64,000 nucleotides of DNA from Neptuniibacter halophilus. Its GTDB lineage: Bacteria > Pseudomonadota > Gammaproteobacteria > Pseudomonadales > Balneatricaceae. Position numbers and translations under genes: made by a program. Below are positions 18,224-26,566 of this stretch, one piece after another (positions within the stretch are counted from its first letter, which is position 1; each line of letters opens with the position of its first letter). The notes beneath the pieces were generated by a model. The model made no database searches. It had not been told where the DNA came from and saw only the letters and a list, made by a program, of their open reading frames with translations. The stretch spans positions 1,550,001-1,614,000 of the forward strand of contig NZ_AP027292.1 in the NCBI RefSeq assembly GCF_030295765.1, read 5' to 3'.

Positions 18224-18252
18224 TCATATGAACTTATAATAGATTCATATGA
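18224..18252. promoter_or_regulatory. Paired TCATATGA operator around a -10 box
   Basis: The perfect palindrome TCATATGA occurs at 18224-18231 and 18245-18252, exactly 21 bases apart (two helical turns), with TATAAT at 18235-18240 between them. A dimeric regulator bound here would block the promoter. The winged-helix protein is the likeliest binder; the LysR regulator on the other side is the alternative. Confidence 0.55.
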
Positions 18253-18397
18253 TCTAAAAAGAAAATCAAAAGACCGTTTCAGATGCCTGTGCAGCACCGG
18301 AAGCGCTTCTACTTTCCGGCAAACAGGGATGTTCAAATATCGGCTCAGGCGTTACTCTCAGGAATCCATTATTGAGTAGCCAGCAACTGTTTGTCTG

Positions 18398-19291
18398 ATG
18401 CGCCGTCTTCCTCCTCTGAATCCACTTCGCGCCTTTGAAGCCGCAGCCCGCCACCAGCACTTTGGTCAGGCCGCTGATGAGCTGTGTGTAACGGTCAGCG
18501 CTGTAAGTCATCAGGTAAAAGCGCTGGAAGATCACCTCGGTGTGAAACTGTTTGCAAAACAGGGCCGCACCGTCAGCCTCACAACGGCCGGCAGGAATCT
18601 GCTGCCGGCGATTCAGCAATCGCTGGATCTGATCGCCGAAGCCTGCGAGCTGACCATGAAACCGGGCCTGAGCGGACGGCTGACCCTGTCTGCACCGCCA
18701 GAGATCACCTCTAAGTGGCTGATCCACCAGATCGGCAGCTTTGCTGACCAGCACCCGATGATCGATATCAGCCTGCTGGAACACTCCAGCGATGCGCAGA
18801 CAATCAACTCGCAAGCGGATATCACCATCATCTACGATGCCGGTAATGCCGACTGGGACCGCTACTGGGTAACCCCAATTGGCGATCTGGAATTTTACCC
18901 GGTGTGCAGCCCGAAGCTTCTGGAGCAAGGCCCTCCTCTGCGGCAGCCGGATGATCTGCGGGGCCACCGTTTGTTGCACGATGATCAGAGCGGCAAGACC
19001 TGGGCCACCTGGCTTGGAGCCCACGCGCCGGATGTGCTCAAAGCGCCACAGCACCTGAACTTTGCCCACGCGGGCCTCTCGCTTGAGGCGGCCATCGCCG
19101 GGCTCGGCGTGGCAATGGGCGATAAGATTATTGCCAGTGCCGACCTGCAGTCCGGTGCGCTGGTAAGGCCTTTCTCTGAGCGTGTGCACTCGCTGGGTAA
19201 CTACTATCTGGTCGCCGAAAAACGTAAAAAAGCGGATGCTAAAATTCAGTTGTTTACTGACTGGCTCATGCAGCAATTACACGATTTATAG
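18398..19291 (+). CDS. LysR-family transcriptional regulator, GcvA-like
   Basis: A 297-residue LysR-type regulator. The N-terminal helix-turn-helix (PLNPLRAFEAAARHQHFGQA, then AVSHQVKALEDHLGVKLF) is typical, and the first residues MRRLPPLNPLRAFEAAARH are close to GcvA-type members. The C-terminal part is the periplasmic-binding-protein-like effector domain. It lies 178 bases upstream of aguA in the same direction, so it may control agmatine use; that is inference, because LysR genes are usually divergent from their targets. Confidence 0.85.
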   Translation: MRRLPPLNPLRAFEAAARHQHFGQAADELCVTVSAVSHQVKALEDHLGVKLFAKQGRTVSLTTAGRNLLPAIQQSLDLIAEACELTMKPGLSGRLTLSAPPEITSKWLIHQIGSFADQHPMIDISLLEHSSDAQTINSQADITIIYDAGNADWDRYWVTPIGDLEFYPVCSPKLLEQGPPLRQPDDLRGHRLLHDDQSGKTWATWLGAHAPDVLKAPQHLNFAHAGLSLEAAIAGLGVAMGDKIIASADLQSGALVRPFSERVHSLGNYYLVAEKRKKADAKIQLFTDWLMQQLHDL

Positions 19292-19379
19292 CCCCAGACA
19301 GACCCCAAAGCCCAATCATAAAACTCTATTAAAATCATATAGCTAGTAAATATCGTTGAATATTTCTTAACGATTAACC

Positions 19380-19398
19380 CGTCTATTTTCAATAGACG
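19380..19398. promoter_or_regulatory. Inverted repeat upstream of aguA
   Basis: CGTCTATT and AATAGACG pair perfectly around TTC, about 75 bases before the aguA start. No T-run follows, so an operator is more likely than a terminator. Confidence 0.4.
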
Positions 19399-19448
19399 CT
19401 CCTCCCCCCCGCTGTTTAGTTTGAATTGCACACAACCTGTTCAACTCA

Positions 19449-19459
19449 AACAACAAGAA
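19449..19459 (+). promoter_or_regulatory. Candidate Hfq/Crc catabolite motif before aguA
   Basis: AACAACAAGAA contains two overlapping AAnAAnAA matches ending 11 bases before the aguA start codon, in the ribosome-binding region. It is the strongest such motif in the window by length. Confidence 0.45.
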
Positions 19460-19469
19460 GCAGAGAACT

Positions 19470-20576
19470 ATGGCACGAACACTCAAGACAACTCCACGTC
19501 AGGACGGCTTTCGCATGCCGGGCGAATTTGAACCCAAAAAAGGCTGCTGGCTGGGCTGGCCTGAACGCCCGGATGTATGGCGCAACGGTGCCAAACCAGC
19601 GCAGAAAGTCTGGGTGGAGGTCTGCCGGATTATCGCCCGGAGCGAGCCCGTAACAGTGTGCGCCTCCGCCGCACAGTATGAAAATGCGCGCAGCATGCTG
19701 CCACCGGGAGTCCGGGTCGTGGAGATGTCGACTAACGATTCCTGGCTGCGCGATTCCGGCTGCGCCTTTCTGGTTAATGATCAGGGCGATGTACGTGGCA
19801 CCGACTGGACCTTTAACGCTTACGGCGGACTCGATGGCGGGCTCTACTTCCCCTGGGATGCAGACGACAAAATTGCACAAAAAATGCTGGAGATTGAAAA
19901 CCTCGACCGCTACCGCGCCCCCCTGATCGCCGAGATGGGCGGTATCCAGTGCGACGGTCAGGGTACCGTGCTGACCACCGAGCAGTGCCTGCTCAACCCA
20001 AACCGTAACGCGCATCTGGGCAAAGCCGAGGTAGAACGGCTGCTGTGCGAATACATGGGTGCCGAGAAGGTGATCTGGCTGCCACGGGGCTGCAAGTTCG
20101 ATGAAACCGACGGTCATATTGATGACCTGGCCTGCTGGGTTGCGCCCGGCGAGCTACTGCTGCAGTGGACCGACGATGAAACCGATCCGCAGTACGAGAT
20201 CTATCAGGAAGCCTACGCGATCCTCAAAAACAGTACCGATGCGAAAGGCCGTATGATCAACATCCACAAACTCCCCCAGCCGAAAGCGCTGGTATGGAGC
20301 GATGAAGAAGCCGAAGGGCTGGATCAGATCGCCGGTACCCATGTCCGTGAGGCGGGCACCAGAATCTGCGCCTCCTACATCAACTATTACGTTGGTAACA
20401 AAGTACTGCTGGTGCCGAGTTACGACGACCCGATGGATGAACCGGCACAACAGATACTGCGTGAACTGTTCCCTGAACACGAAGTGGTCGGCCTGAAAAA
20501 CGCCCGGGAGATCCTGCTCGGTGGCGGCAACGTCGCCTGCATCACCCAGCCTCAATACGCTGGCCCCGCGAAGTAA
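19470..20576 (+). CDS. aguA: Agmatine deiminase
   Basis: A 368-residue enzyme that converts agmatine to N-carbamoylputrescine and ammonia. The family motifs are present: WPERPDVWRNGAKPAQ near the N-terminus, TNDSWLRDSGCAFLV, the DGHIDDLACW motif, and the nucleophile C357 in GGGNVACITQPQ. Relatives commonly have His before that Cys; here it is Ala, a small departure. Length is normal. It starts a cluster with a polyamine-binding protein and aguB, which together give the two-step agmatine-to-putrescine route. Confidence 0.95.
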   Translation: MARTLKTTPRQDGFRMPGEFEPKKGCWLGWPERPDVWRNGAKPAQKVWVEVCRIIARSEPVTVCASAAQYENARSMLPPGVRVVEMSTNDSWLRDSGCAFLVNDQGDVRGTDWTFNAYGGLDGGLYFPWDADDKIAQKMLEIENLDRYRAPLIAEMGGIQCDGQGTVLTTEQCLLNPNRNAHLGKAEVERLLCEYMGAEKVIWLPRGCKFDETDGHIDDLACWVAPGELLLQWTDDETDPQYEIYQEAYAILKNSTDAKGRMINIHKLPQPKALVWSDEEAEGLDQIAGTHVREAGTRICASYINYYVGNKVLLVPSYDDPMDEPAQQILRELFPEHEVVGLKNAREILLGGGNVACITQPQYAGPAK

Positions 20577-20611
20577 CCGCTTACCCCATCGGCAAAGACG
20601 GAGAAAAACAG

Positions 20612-21703
20612 ATGAAAAAAGCATGCCACCAACTTTTGCTGGGTTGCACATTGCTCACCCCGCTGGCTCATGCAACCGAAAACCAAACCCTGAATATCTA
20701 CAACTGGTCCGATTACATCACCGATGAAGCGATTGAGCACTTTGAGGCCCGCACCGGTATCAAGGTCAACTACGATGTTTACGACTCGCAGGAGATGGCA
20801 GAAACCAAAGTCTTACTCGGCGACAGCGGCTACGATCTGGTCGTTGCATCCGGCGCCTTCCTGCAACGCCAGATACAGGCGGGTGCCTTCCAGCCACTGG
20901 ATAAAAGTCGCCTGAAAAACTATGCCAATCTGGATCCTAAAGTCCTTGAGATTGTGGCCAGCTACGACCCGGAAAATCAGCACGCCATCCCTTATATGTG
21001 GGGAACCACCGGCATCGGCTACAACGTTGCTCAGGCTAACAGGATACTCGGAGACACCACGCCTGACAGTTGGAAAACCCTATTTGAGCCGGAGGTCATC
21101 AGCCAGTTCGCTGAATGTGGCGTCGCGATTGTCGATGCCCCCACTGAAGTCAGCGCCGCCCTGCTGAAGTACCTTGGCAAAGACCCGAACTCAGAGTCCC
21201 GCGAAGACCTTAAACAGGTAGAGGAAAAGCTCAGAGCCATCCGCCCTTATGTGCAGTACTTTGACAGCTCCCGCTATATCAACGATCTGGCCAATGGCGA
21301 GATCTGTCTGGCACTGGGCTGGAGTGGCGATGTATTCACCGCCAGCCTGCGTGCTGCCGAAGCTGACAACGGTATTCAGGTGGATTACGTAATTCCCAAA
21401 GAGGGCGCACAGGGCTGGGCGGATACGTTCAATCTGGTCGCGGACTCCGGCAATGCCGAGGCAGCCTATGCCTTCCTCGACTACCTGATGGAGCCCGAGG
21501 TAATCGCCGGAATCAGCGACTATATCTGGTATGCCAACGCCAATCAGGCAGCGACACCGCTGGTCAATCCCGAGATCACCGGTCACCCCGGTATCTACCC
21601 GACTGCCGAAACCCATAAAAACCTGTTCGGCGACCGCGACCGCAGCGCCAAGTACAAACGCATGCTGACCCGTATGTGGACCCGAATCAAAACCGACAAA
21701 TAA
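20612..21703 (+). CDS. Periplasmic polyamine-binding protein, PotF/SpuD-like
   Basis: A 363-residue extracellular solute-binding protein. A signal peptide ends near AHA (about residue 21). The mature part begins with NIYNWSDYITDEAIEHFE, close to PotF/SpuD, whose aromatic and acidic residues bind putrescine or spermidine. No permease or ATPase gene is adjacent, so it must work with a transporter encoded elsewhere or as a sensor. It is flanked by aguA (35 bases upstream) and aguB (55 bases downstream), suggesting that agmatine or putrescine is its ligand. Confidence 0.88.
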   Translation: MKKACHQLLLGCTLLTPLAHATENQTLNIYNWSDYITDEAIEHFEARTGIKVNYDVYDSQEMAETKVLLGDSGYDLVVASGAFLQRQIQAGAFQPLDKSRLKNYANLDPKVLEIVASYDPENQHAIPYMWGTTGIGYNVAQANRILGDTTPDSWKTLFEPEVISQFAECGVAIVDAPTEVSAALLKYLGKDPNSESREDLKQVEEKLRAIRPYVQYFDSSRYINDLANGEICLALGWSGDVFTASLRAAEADNGIQVDYVIPKEGAQGWADTFNLVADSGNAEAAYAFLDYLMEPEVIAGISDYIWYANANQAATPLVNPEITGHPGIYPTAETHKNLFGDRDRSAKYKRMLTRMWTRIKTDK

Positions 21704-21758
21704 TCCCTCCGGGGGAGATCACCCTACTCCCCCGGCGCTGTATAGAAAGGTATAACCC

Positions 21759-22622
21759 ATGAGCAATACGGTTAAGTTTGCCACGGTGCAATTAGCCATC
21801 GACTGGCAGCAGGACAAAACGCTGAAAAAAATAACCGCCGCAATCCGTGAAGCGGCTAAGGAAGGCGCGCAGGTAATTGTTCTGCAGGAGCTGTTCCTTA
21901 CCCCCTACTTCTGTAAAAAGCAGGAAGCGAAATATTTTGAGCTGGCTCAGCCACTGCAAGGCCACCCGGTAATCGCCCAACTCAGTGAACTGGCCGCAGA
22001 ACTCAAGGTGGTGCTGCCGGTCAGCTACTTTGAGAAAGACGGTAACACCTTCTTTAACTCGCTGGTGATGATCGACGCCGACGGCAGCGTGCTGGATAAC
22101 TACCGAAAATCCCACATCCCGGACGGCCCCGGCTACAGCGAAAAGTTCTACTTCAGCCCCGGCGATACCGGCTTTAAAGTCTGGAAAACCGCCTATGGTA
22201 CCTTCGGCGCCGGCATCTGCTGGGACCAGTGGTTCCCGGAACTGGCACGCAGCATGGCACTGGCCGGTGCCGAAGCGATCTTCTACCCCACCGCCATCGG
22301 CTCCGAACCACAGGACCCGACGCTGGACTCCCGCGACCACTGGCAGCGCACCATGCAAGGCCACTCTGCCGCCAATCTGGTACCGGTCATCGCCGCCAAC
22401 CGCACCGGCATCGAAACCGATGACGGTATCAGCACCACCTTTTACGGCTCCTCCTTCATCACCGACCACACCGGCAAAAAACTCGCCGAAGCACCGCGCG
22501 ATGAGGAAACCATCATCTACGCCGAACTGGATCTGAACGCCTGCGCCAAAGCCCGCCATAGCTGGGGCCTGTTCCGCGACCGCCGCCCCGACCTCTATCA
22601 GCGGGTATTGCAGTTGAGCTAA
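21759..22622 (+). CDS. aguB: N-carbamoylputrescine amidase
   Basis: A 287-residue nitrilase-family amidase that hydrolyses N-carbamoylputrescine to putrescine, CO2 and ammonia. The catalytic triad is visible: Glu in LQELFLTPYF, Lys in NYRKSHIPDG, and Cys in GICWDQWFPE. Length matches the family. The clear partner is aguA in the same cluster; a strong terminator follows. Confidence 0.95.
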   Translation: MSNTVKFATVQLAIDWQQDKTLKKITAAIREAAKEGAQVIVLQELFLTPYFCKKQEAKYFELAQPLQGHPVIAQLSELAAELKVVLPVSYFEKDGNTFFNSLVMIDADGSVLDNYRKSHIPDGPGYSEKFYFSPGDTGFKVWKTAYGTFGAGICWDQWFPELARSMALAGAEAIFYPTAIGSEPQDPTLDSRDHWQRTMQGHSAANLVPVIAANRTGIETDDGISTTFYGSSFITDHTGKKLAEAPRDEETIIYAELDLNACAKARHSWGLFRDRRPDLYQRVLQLS

Positions 22623-22632
22623 TCCCGCGCAT

Positions 22633-22665
22633 AAAAAAACGCCCCTGGATTGGGGCGTTTTTTTT
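22633..22665. terminator. Intrinsic terminator between aguB and yicC
   Basis: AACGCCCC and GGGGCGTT pair around TGGATT, with an A-run on one side and eight Ts on the other. It serves both convergent genes. Confidence 0.92.
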
Positions 22666-22686
22666 GTATCTGGATCGGGCAGGGGA

Positions 22687-23550
22687 TCATTCGATATTCT
22701 GGATCTGCTCGCGCATCTGTTCGATCAGGACTTTCAGTTCTACCGCGCACTGGGTGGTGCTGGCGACGATCGATTTGGATGAGAGGGTGTTGGCTTCGCG
22801 GTTGAGTTCCTGCATCAGGAAGTCTAGGCGGCGGCCGATCGGGCCTTTCTGTTTGAGTACGCGGCGAACCTCCTGCACATGGGTGTCGAGGCGATCCATC
22901 TCTTCATCGACATCGGCTTTCTGAGCCAGCAGGGCGATCTCCTGTTCCAGACGCGACTCGTCCAGTTCCTGTTTCAGCTCGGCCAGACGCTGTTGCAGGT
23001 TGTTGCGCTGGTTTTCCAGAATCTGCGGCATTTTGCTCCGCACTTCGGCGACGATTTCGCTGATGGAGTCGAGGCGCTGGTTGATCAGGCCGGAAAGCTC
23101 CACACCTTCGCGACTACGACCTTCGATGAGGTCATCCAGTGCTTTATCAAACAGGGCACGGGCTGAATTTTTCACCAGCTCCATATCCAGTTTTACATCC
23201 TGCAACACGCCCGGCCAGCGCATCAGCTCCAGAGGGTCGACCGGTTGATGTGCTGCGAGCATGCCCTGCAGGGTTTCTGCGGCATGAATCACTTCGCGGG
23301 CGTAGTCTTCATTCACTACCAGTTGCTGAACTTTGGCTTCCGGGTTGAAGCGCAGGGTGCACTCCACTTTGCCACGGCTCAGGGTTTTACGCAGTTTTTC
23401 ACGCAGGCTTCCTTCCAGCTCCTTGAGGTTTTCCGGCAGACGCATATGCGGCTCGAGGTAGCGATGATTGACGGAACGGATCTCCCAGCTCAGGGAGCCC
23501 CAGTCGTGTTCCGCTTCCTGGCGGGCAAATGCTGTCATGCTGCGTGTCAT
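22687..23550 (-). CDS. yicC: YicC-family endoribonuclease
   Basis: A 287-residue protein of the YicC/YloC family, shown elsewhere to be an endoribonuclease linked to RNA decay. The N-terminus MTRSMTAFARQE with EIRSVNHRYLE and the C-terminal GRRLDFLMQELNREANTLSSKS are the two conserved blocks. It is divergent from rph, another RNA-processing gene, as in many gammaproteobacteria. Confidence 0.93.
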   Translation of the reverse strand: MTRSMTAFARQEAEHDWGSLSWEIRSVNHRYLEPHMRLPENLKELEGSLREKLRKTLSRGKVECTLRFNPEAKVQQLVVNEDYAREVIHAAETLQGMLAAHQPVDPLELMRWPGVLQDVKLDMELVKNSARALFDKALDDLIEGRSREGVELSGLINQRLDSISEIVAEVRSKMPQILENQRNNLQQRLAELKQELDESRLEQEIALLAQKADVDEEMDRLDTHVQEVRRVLKQKGPIGRRLDFLMQELNREANTLSSKSIVASTTQCAVELKVLIEQMREQIQNIE

Positions 23551-23651
23551 ATGGTCCGATCTCTATTAAAATACTCAACATTCTGAATTGTACCAGTCTC
23601 TCCCGGTTGTGCCATGCCGGGTCAGACCTGAATTATTGATAAAGGACAGGC

Positions 23652-24422
23652 ATGAGTTCATCTATCTCAGAACAGCTGCAAAACCTCGGTATTAAAAAGC
23701 ACCGCCCAAGCGGCCGTGAAAATGACCAGATGCGTGAGGTTAAGATCACCCGTAATTTCACCAAGCACGCAGAGGGCTCTGTTCTGGTTGAGTTTGGCGA
23801 CACCAAAGTTCTCTGTACCGCTACCATAGAGCGTGGTGTACCGCGTTTCCTGCGTGGCAGTGGTCAGGGCTGGGTGACCGCCGAATACGGCATGCTGCCC
23901 CGCTCCACCACCACCCGTAACGCCCGTGAAGCAGCAAAAGGCAAACAGGGTGGACGTACGGTTGAGATTCAGCGTCTGATCGGCCGCTCCCTGCGTGCGG
24001 CGCTGGACCTGAACAAACTGGGCGAGAACACCATCACGCTGGACTGCGACGTACTGCAGGCAGATGGCGGTACCCGTACTGCGTCTATCACCGGTGCATT
24101 TGTCGCGCTGCAGGATGCGATCAATGAGCTGAAGAAAGATAAAAACGGTGCCATGAAGGGTGATCCCGTTAAGCAGGCGATCGCGGCGATCTCTGTAGGC
24201 ATCTATGAAGGCGAGCCGGTACTGGATCTGGATTACGCCGAAGACAGCAAAGCCGAAACCGATATGAACGTGATCATGACCGGCAACGGCGGCTTTATTG
24301 AGGTTCAGGGTACCGCGGAAGGCGCACCTTACTCTCAGGAAGAGCTGAACGCGATGCTGGATCTGGCGCGTAAAGGCGTCGGCGAACTGCTGGAGCTGCA
24401 GAAGAAAGCACTGGCAGAATAA
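23652..24422 (+). CDS. rph: Ribonuclease PH
   Basis: A 256-residue phosphorolytic 3'-5' exoribonuclease that trims tRNA 3' ends. Core motifs [41 protein letters not shown] and [19 protein letters not shown] are all present. Compared with typical RNase PH, which starts at the RPSGR motif, this protein has about 18 extra N-terminal residues. The upstream ATG has the ribosome binding site AAAGGACA, so the extension looks real. Confidence 0.96.
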   Translation: MSSSISEQLQNLGIKKHRPSGRENDQMREVKITRNFTKHAEGSVLVEFGDTKVLCTATIERGVPRFLRGSGQGWVTAEYGMLPRSTTTRNAREAAKGKQGGRTVEIQRLIGRSLRAALDLNKLGENTITLDCDVLQADGGTRTASITGAFVALQDAINELKKDKNGAMKGDPVKQAIAAISVGIYEGEPVLDLDYAEDSKAETDMNVIMTGNGGFIEVQGTAEGAPYSQEELNAMLDLARKGVGELLELQKKALAE

Positions 24423-24438
24423 TCTGCCCCACTCGCAT

Positions 24439-24466
24439 AAAAAAAGGAGCCGCTGGCTCCTTTTTT
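24439..24466. terminator. Intrinsic terminator between rph and crc
   Basis: GGAGCC and GGCTCC pair around GCT, with runs of A and T on either side, serving the convergent rph and crc genes. Confidence 0.92.
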
Positions 24467-24489
24467 GTATCTGCTGATCCCTGTCGGGA

Positions 24490-25257
24490 TCAGATGTCGT
24501 AATCAATAATCAGTGGCGCATGCTCGCTGAAGTGCTGATCACGGAAGATGCTCGCATTTTTGATATTTTTCCGCAGGTTGGCGGTAGTGATCTGGTAATC
24601 CAGACGCGCGCCTTCATTCAGTTTACGGGCGCGGTTGTAATCCGGCCACCAGGTGAACTGCCGCTCTGCTTTATTGATCTGGCGGAACGCGTCGACGTAA
24701 CCCATCTCATCGAGAATCTCTGCCATCCATTCACGCTCTTCCGGGAGGAAGCCGGAAACGGTCTGGTTAGCGTACCAGTTACTCAGATCAACGGTTTTAT
24801 GCGCGATATGGGTCGTACCACAAAAGATAAACTCGCGACGTTTACGCAGAGTCTTGCTGAGGTGCCCCATAAAATCGTTCATAAACTGGATCTTCTCTTC
24901 CTGCGCTTCCTCACTTTTCAGACCGGAAGGGATGCTGAAGGAGGACACGCTGACATGCTCAAAGTCCGCCTGAATAAAGCGGCCGTGCTGGTCACACAAC
25001 TCAAAGCCCAGACCGGTCATAATCGCCTTGGGAATCTCACGGGAGTAGATCGCTACGCCACTGTAATCATCTTCCCAGGCATCAAAGAAGTAGGGATAGT
25101 AGCCATCCGGATGATAGCGTTTGTCATCAAGCTGGTACTCCTTGGCCCGGATATCCTGCAGGCAGACCACATCTGCATTCTGCTGGACCATCCAGTCGAA
25201 AAAGCCATTATCGGTAGCTTGTTCAATACCCTGTGTATTGAAAGTGATGACGCGCAT
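24490..25257 (-). CDS. crc: Crc-like catabolite repression control protein (ExoIII fold)
   Basis: A 255-residue protein of the exonuclease III fold that resembles Crc of Pseudomonas more than active exonuclease III. In active enzymes the metal-binding Glu is in CLQE; here it is CLQD (D35). The catalytic GDxN is replaced by CGTTHIAH, and the C-terminal SDHCP by SEHAPL. Crc works with Hfq to block translation of catabolic mRNAs. Gene order rph-crc-pyrE equals that in Pseudomonas. The ATG at 25257 begins the conserved MRVITFNTQGI; an in-frame start at 25278 is less likely. Confidence 0.82.
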   Translation of the reverse strand: MRVITFNTQGIEQATDNGFFDWMVQQNADVVCLQDIRAKEYQLDDKRYHPDGYYPYFFDAWEDDYSGVAIYSREIPKAIMTGLGFELCDQHGRFIQADFEHVSVSSFSIPSGLKSEEAQEEKIQFMNDFMGHLSKTLRKRREFIFCGTTHIAHKTVDLSNWYANQTVSGFLPEEREWMAEILDEMGYVDAFRQINKAERQFTWWPDYNRARKLNEGARLDYQITTANLRKNIKNASIFRDQHFSEHAPLIIDYDI

Positions 25258-25434
25258 AGAGCCAGTTCCTATCTGCAATCAAACGATAGCCAAGAAGATG
25301 TTTAACAAAGGTCGAATTGTATAGTGAAGTGAGCCAAATTGAAATTTTTTACCGTATTACGCGAGAATGGAGCCAGACCGCAAGCACTGGTAGAATAAGC
25401 GCAGTTTTTTAGCCCTTTCCCAGCGGAGATTATC
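25258..25434. promoter_or_regulatory. crc/pyrE divergent region
   Basis: No gene fits here. An AT-rich centre with TATAGT near 25320 could serve as a -10 box for pyrE. The promoters of both genes must lie here but I cannot place them firmly. Confidence 0.3.
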
Positions 25435-26076
25435 ATGCAGGATTACCAGCGCGAATTTATCGAATTTGCTATTCAACAGAACGTACTCAGATTTGGTGAA
25501 TTCACCCTGAAATCCGGTCGCACCAGCCCTTATTTTTTCAATGCCGGCCTGTTCAATACCGGTACCGCACTGGCAAAACTGGGCCGTTTTTATGCGCAGG
25601 CAATTAAAGATTCTGGCGTAGATTTCGACGTACTGCTGGGCCCTGCTTACAAAGGCATTCCGCTGGCCACCACTACCGCTGTTGCACTGGCTGATCAACA
25701 TGGCGACGACGTCCCTTACGTCTTCAATCGCAAAGAAGCCAAAGATCATGGCGAAGGCGGTAATCTGGTCGGCGCACCGCTGGAAGGAGGCGTGCTGATT
25801 ATTGATGACGTGATCACAGCAGGTACTGCGATCCGCGAAGTAATGGAGATCATCGATCAGGCCGGTGCAAAACCTGCCGGTGTGGTGATTGCACTGAACC
25901 GTCAGGAGAAGGGTAAAGGCGAGCTGTCTGCGATTCAGGAAGTCGAGCGCGACTACGGCATGCCCGTTGTCAGCATCGTCAGCCTGGCGGATCTGATTGA
26001 ATACCTGAGTGAACAGGGCGATATGGATCAAGAACTGGCAGCCATTCAGGCTTACCGCGACAGCTACGGTATCTGA
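25435..26076 (+). CDS. pyrE: Orotate phosphoribosyltransferase
   Basis: A 213-residue enzyme of pyrimidine synthesis that joins orotate to PRPP to make OMP. The N-terminal [18 protein letters not shown] and the PRPP-binding motif [13 protein letters not shown] are clear, and the length is standard. It is monocistronic and convergent with the end of the MSHA operon, 25 bases away. Confidence 0.97.
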   Translation: MQDYQREFIEFAIQQNVLRFGEFTLKSGRTSPYFFNAGLFNTGTALAKLGRFYAQAIKDSGVDFDVLLGPAYKGIPLATTTAVALADQHGDDVPYVFNRKEAKDHGEGGNLVGAPLEGGVLIIDDVITAGTAIREVMEIIDQAGAKPAGVVIALNRQEKGKGELSAIQEVERDYGMPVVSIVSLADLIEYLSEQGDMDQELAAIQAYRDSYGI

Positions 26077-26087
26077 GTGCTCCCTGC

Positions 26088-26119
26088 ATCCGGGCAGATG
26101 ATTACTGTTCTGCCCGGAT
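26088..26119. terminator. Hairpin at the pyrE/mshP convergence
   Basis: ATCCGGGCAGA and TCTGCCCGGAT pair perfectly over 11 bases, overlapping the mshP stop codon. No T-run follows on either strand, so it may stop transcription only partly or protect the two message ends. Confidence 0.55.
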
Positions 26120-26566
26120 CACGATGCCTCGCGAGGCACCATCTAACCCCGCTCCGCCGCAGTACCCAACACTCTCAATCGACCAGAAATTCCCCGTATC
26201 GGCACTGACTGTGCGGTAGTAAACCTCCGCCCGGCAGCCCCGCAACCCCGCCAGATTAAACTGTTCAGCCGCCGTTGGGCCGGGCCAGTAATCCAGCGCA
26301 GTGGGCAGGCTCCCCACCGCCGCAGAAGCGCTGCAGCCGGTTTCAGAAGCTTCAAGACAGGCCAGTTCCAGTTCAACACCGGTCTGGGCCGCCGCGAGTG
26401 CCCGGGCAGCCAGAAAATCCTGAGAGGTGGCATTCTGGCTGAGGCCAAAAAAGCGCGCCATGCCTACAATAATCAGCGCCAGTACCGTGATCACAAAGAT
26501 CGCTGAGACCAGCCCGAGACCTTGCTGAGACCTGACAAACCGGGTGTATGCTGAATTAAGGGGCAT
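26102..26566 (-). CDS. mshP: MSHA pilus minor protein MshP
   Basis: A 154-residue minor pilin-like protein with a PilX-type N-terminus: GLGLVSAIFVITVLALIIVG at residues 16-35 is the transmembrane helix. The rest is short and has cysteines at GC and CLEASETGC. It overlaps mshO by 11 bases and ends the operon. In Vibrio cholerae mshQ follows; here the neighbour is pyrE on the other strand. Confidence 0.82.
   Translation of the reverse strand: MPLNSAYTRFVRSQQGLGLVSAIFVITVLALIIVGMARFFGLSQNATSQDFLAARALAAAQTGVELELACLEASETGCSASAAVGSLPTALDYWPGPTAAEQFNLAGLRGCRAEVYYRTVSADTGNFWSIESVGYCGGAGLDGASRGIVIRAEQ

Noticed and set aside
18266..19276. A 336-codon minus-strand frame opposite the LysR gene
   Set aside because: The LysR reading has a full helix-turn-helix and effector domain; the opposite frame has none.
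24490..25257. Active exonuclease III (xthA)
   Set aside because: The catalytic signatures are replaced and the gene order matches crc.
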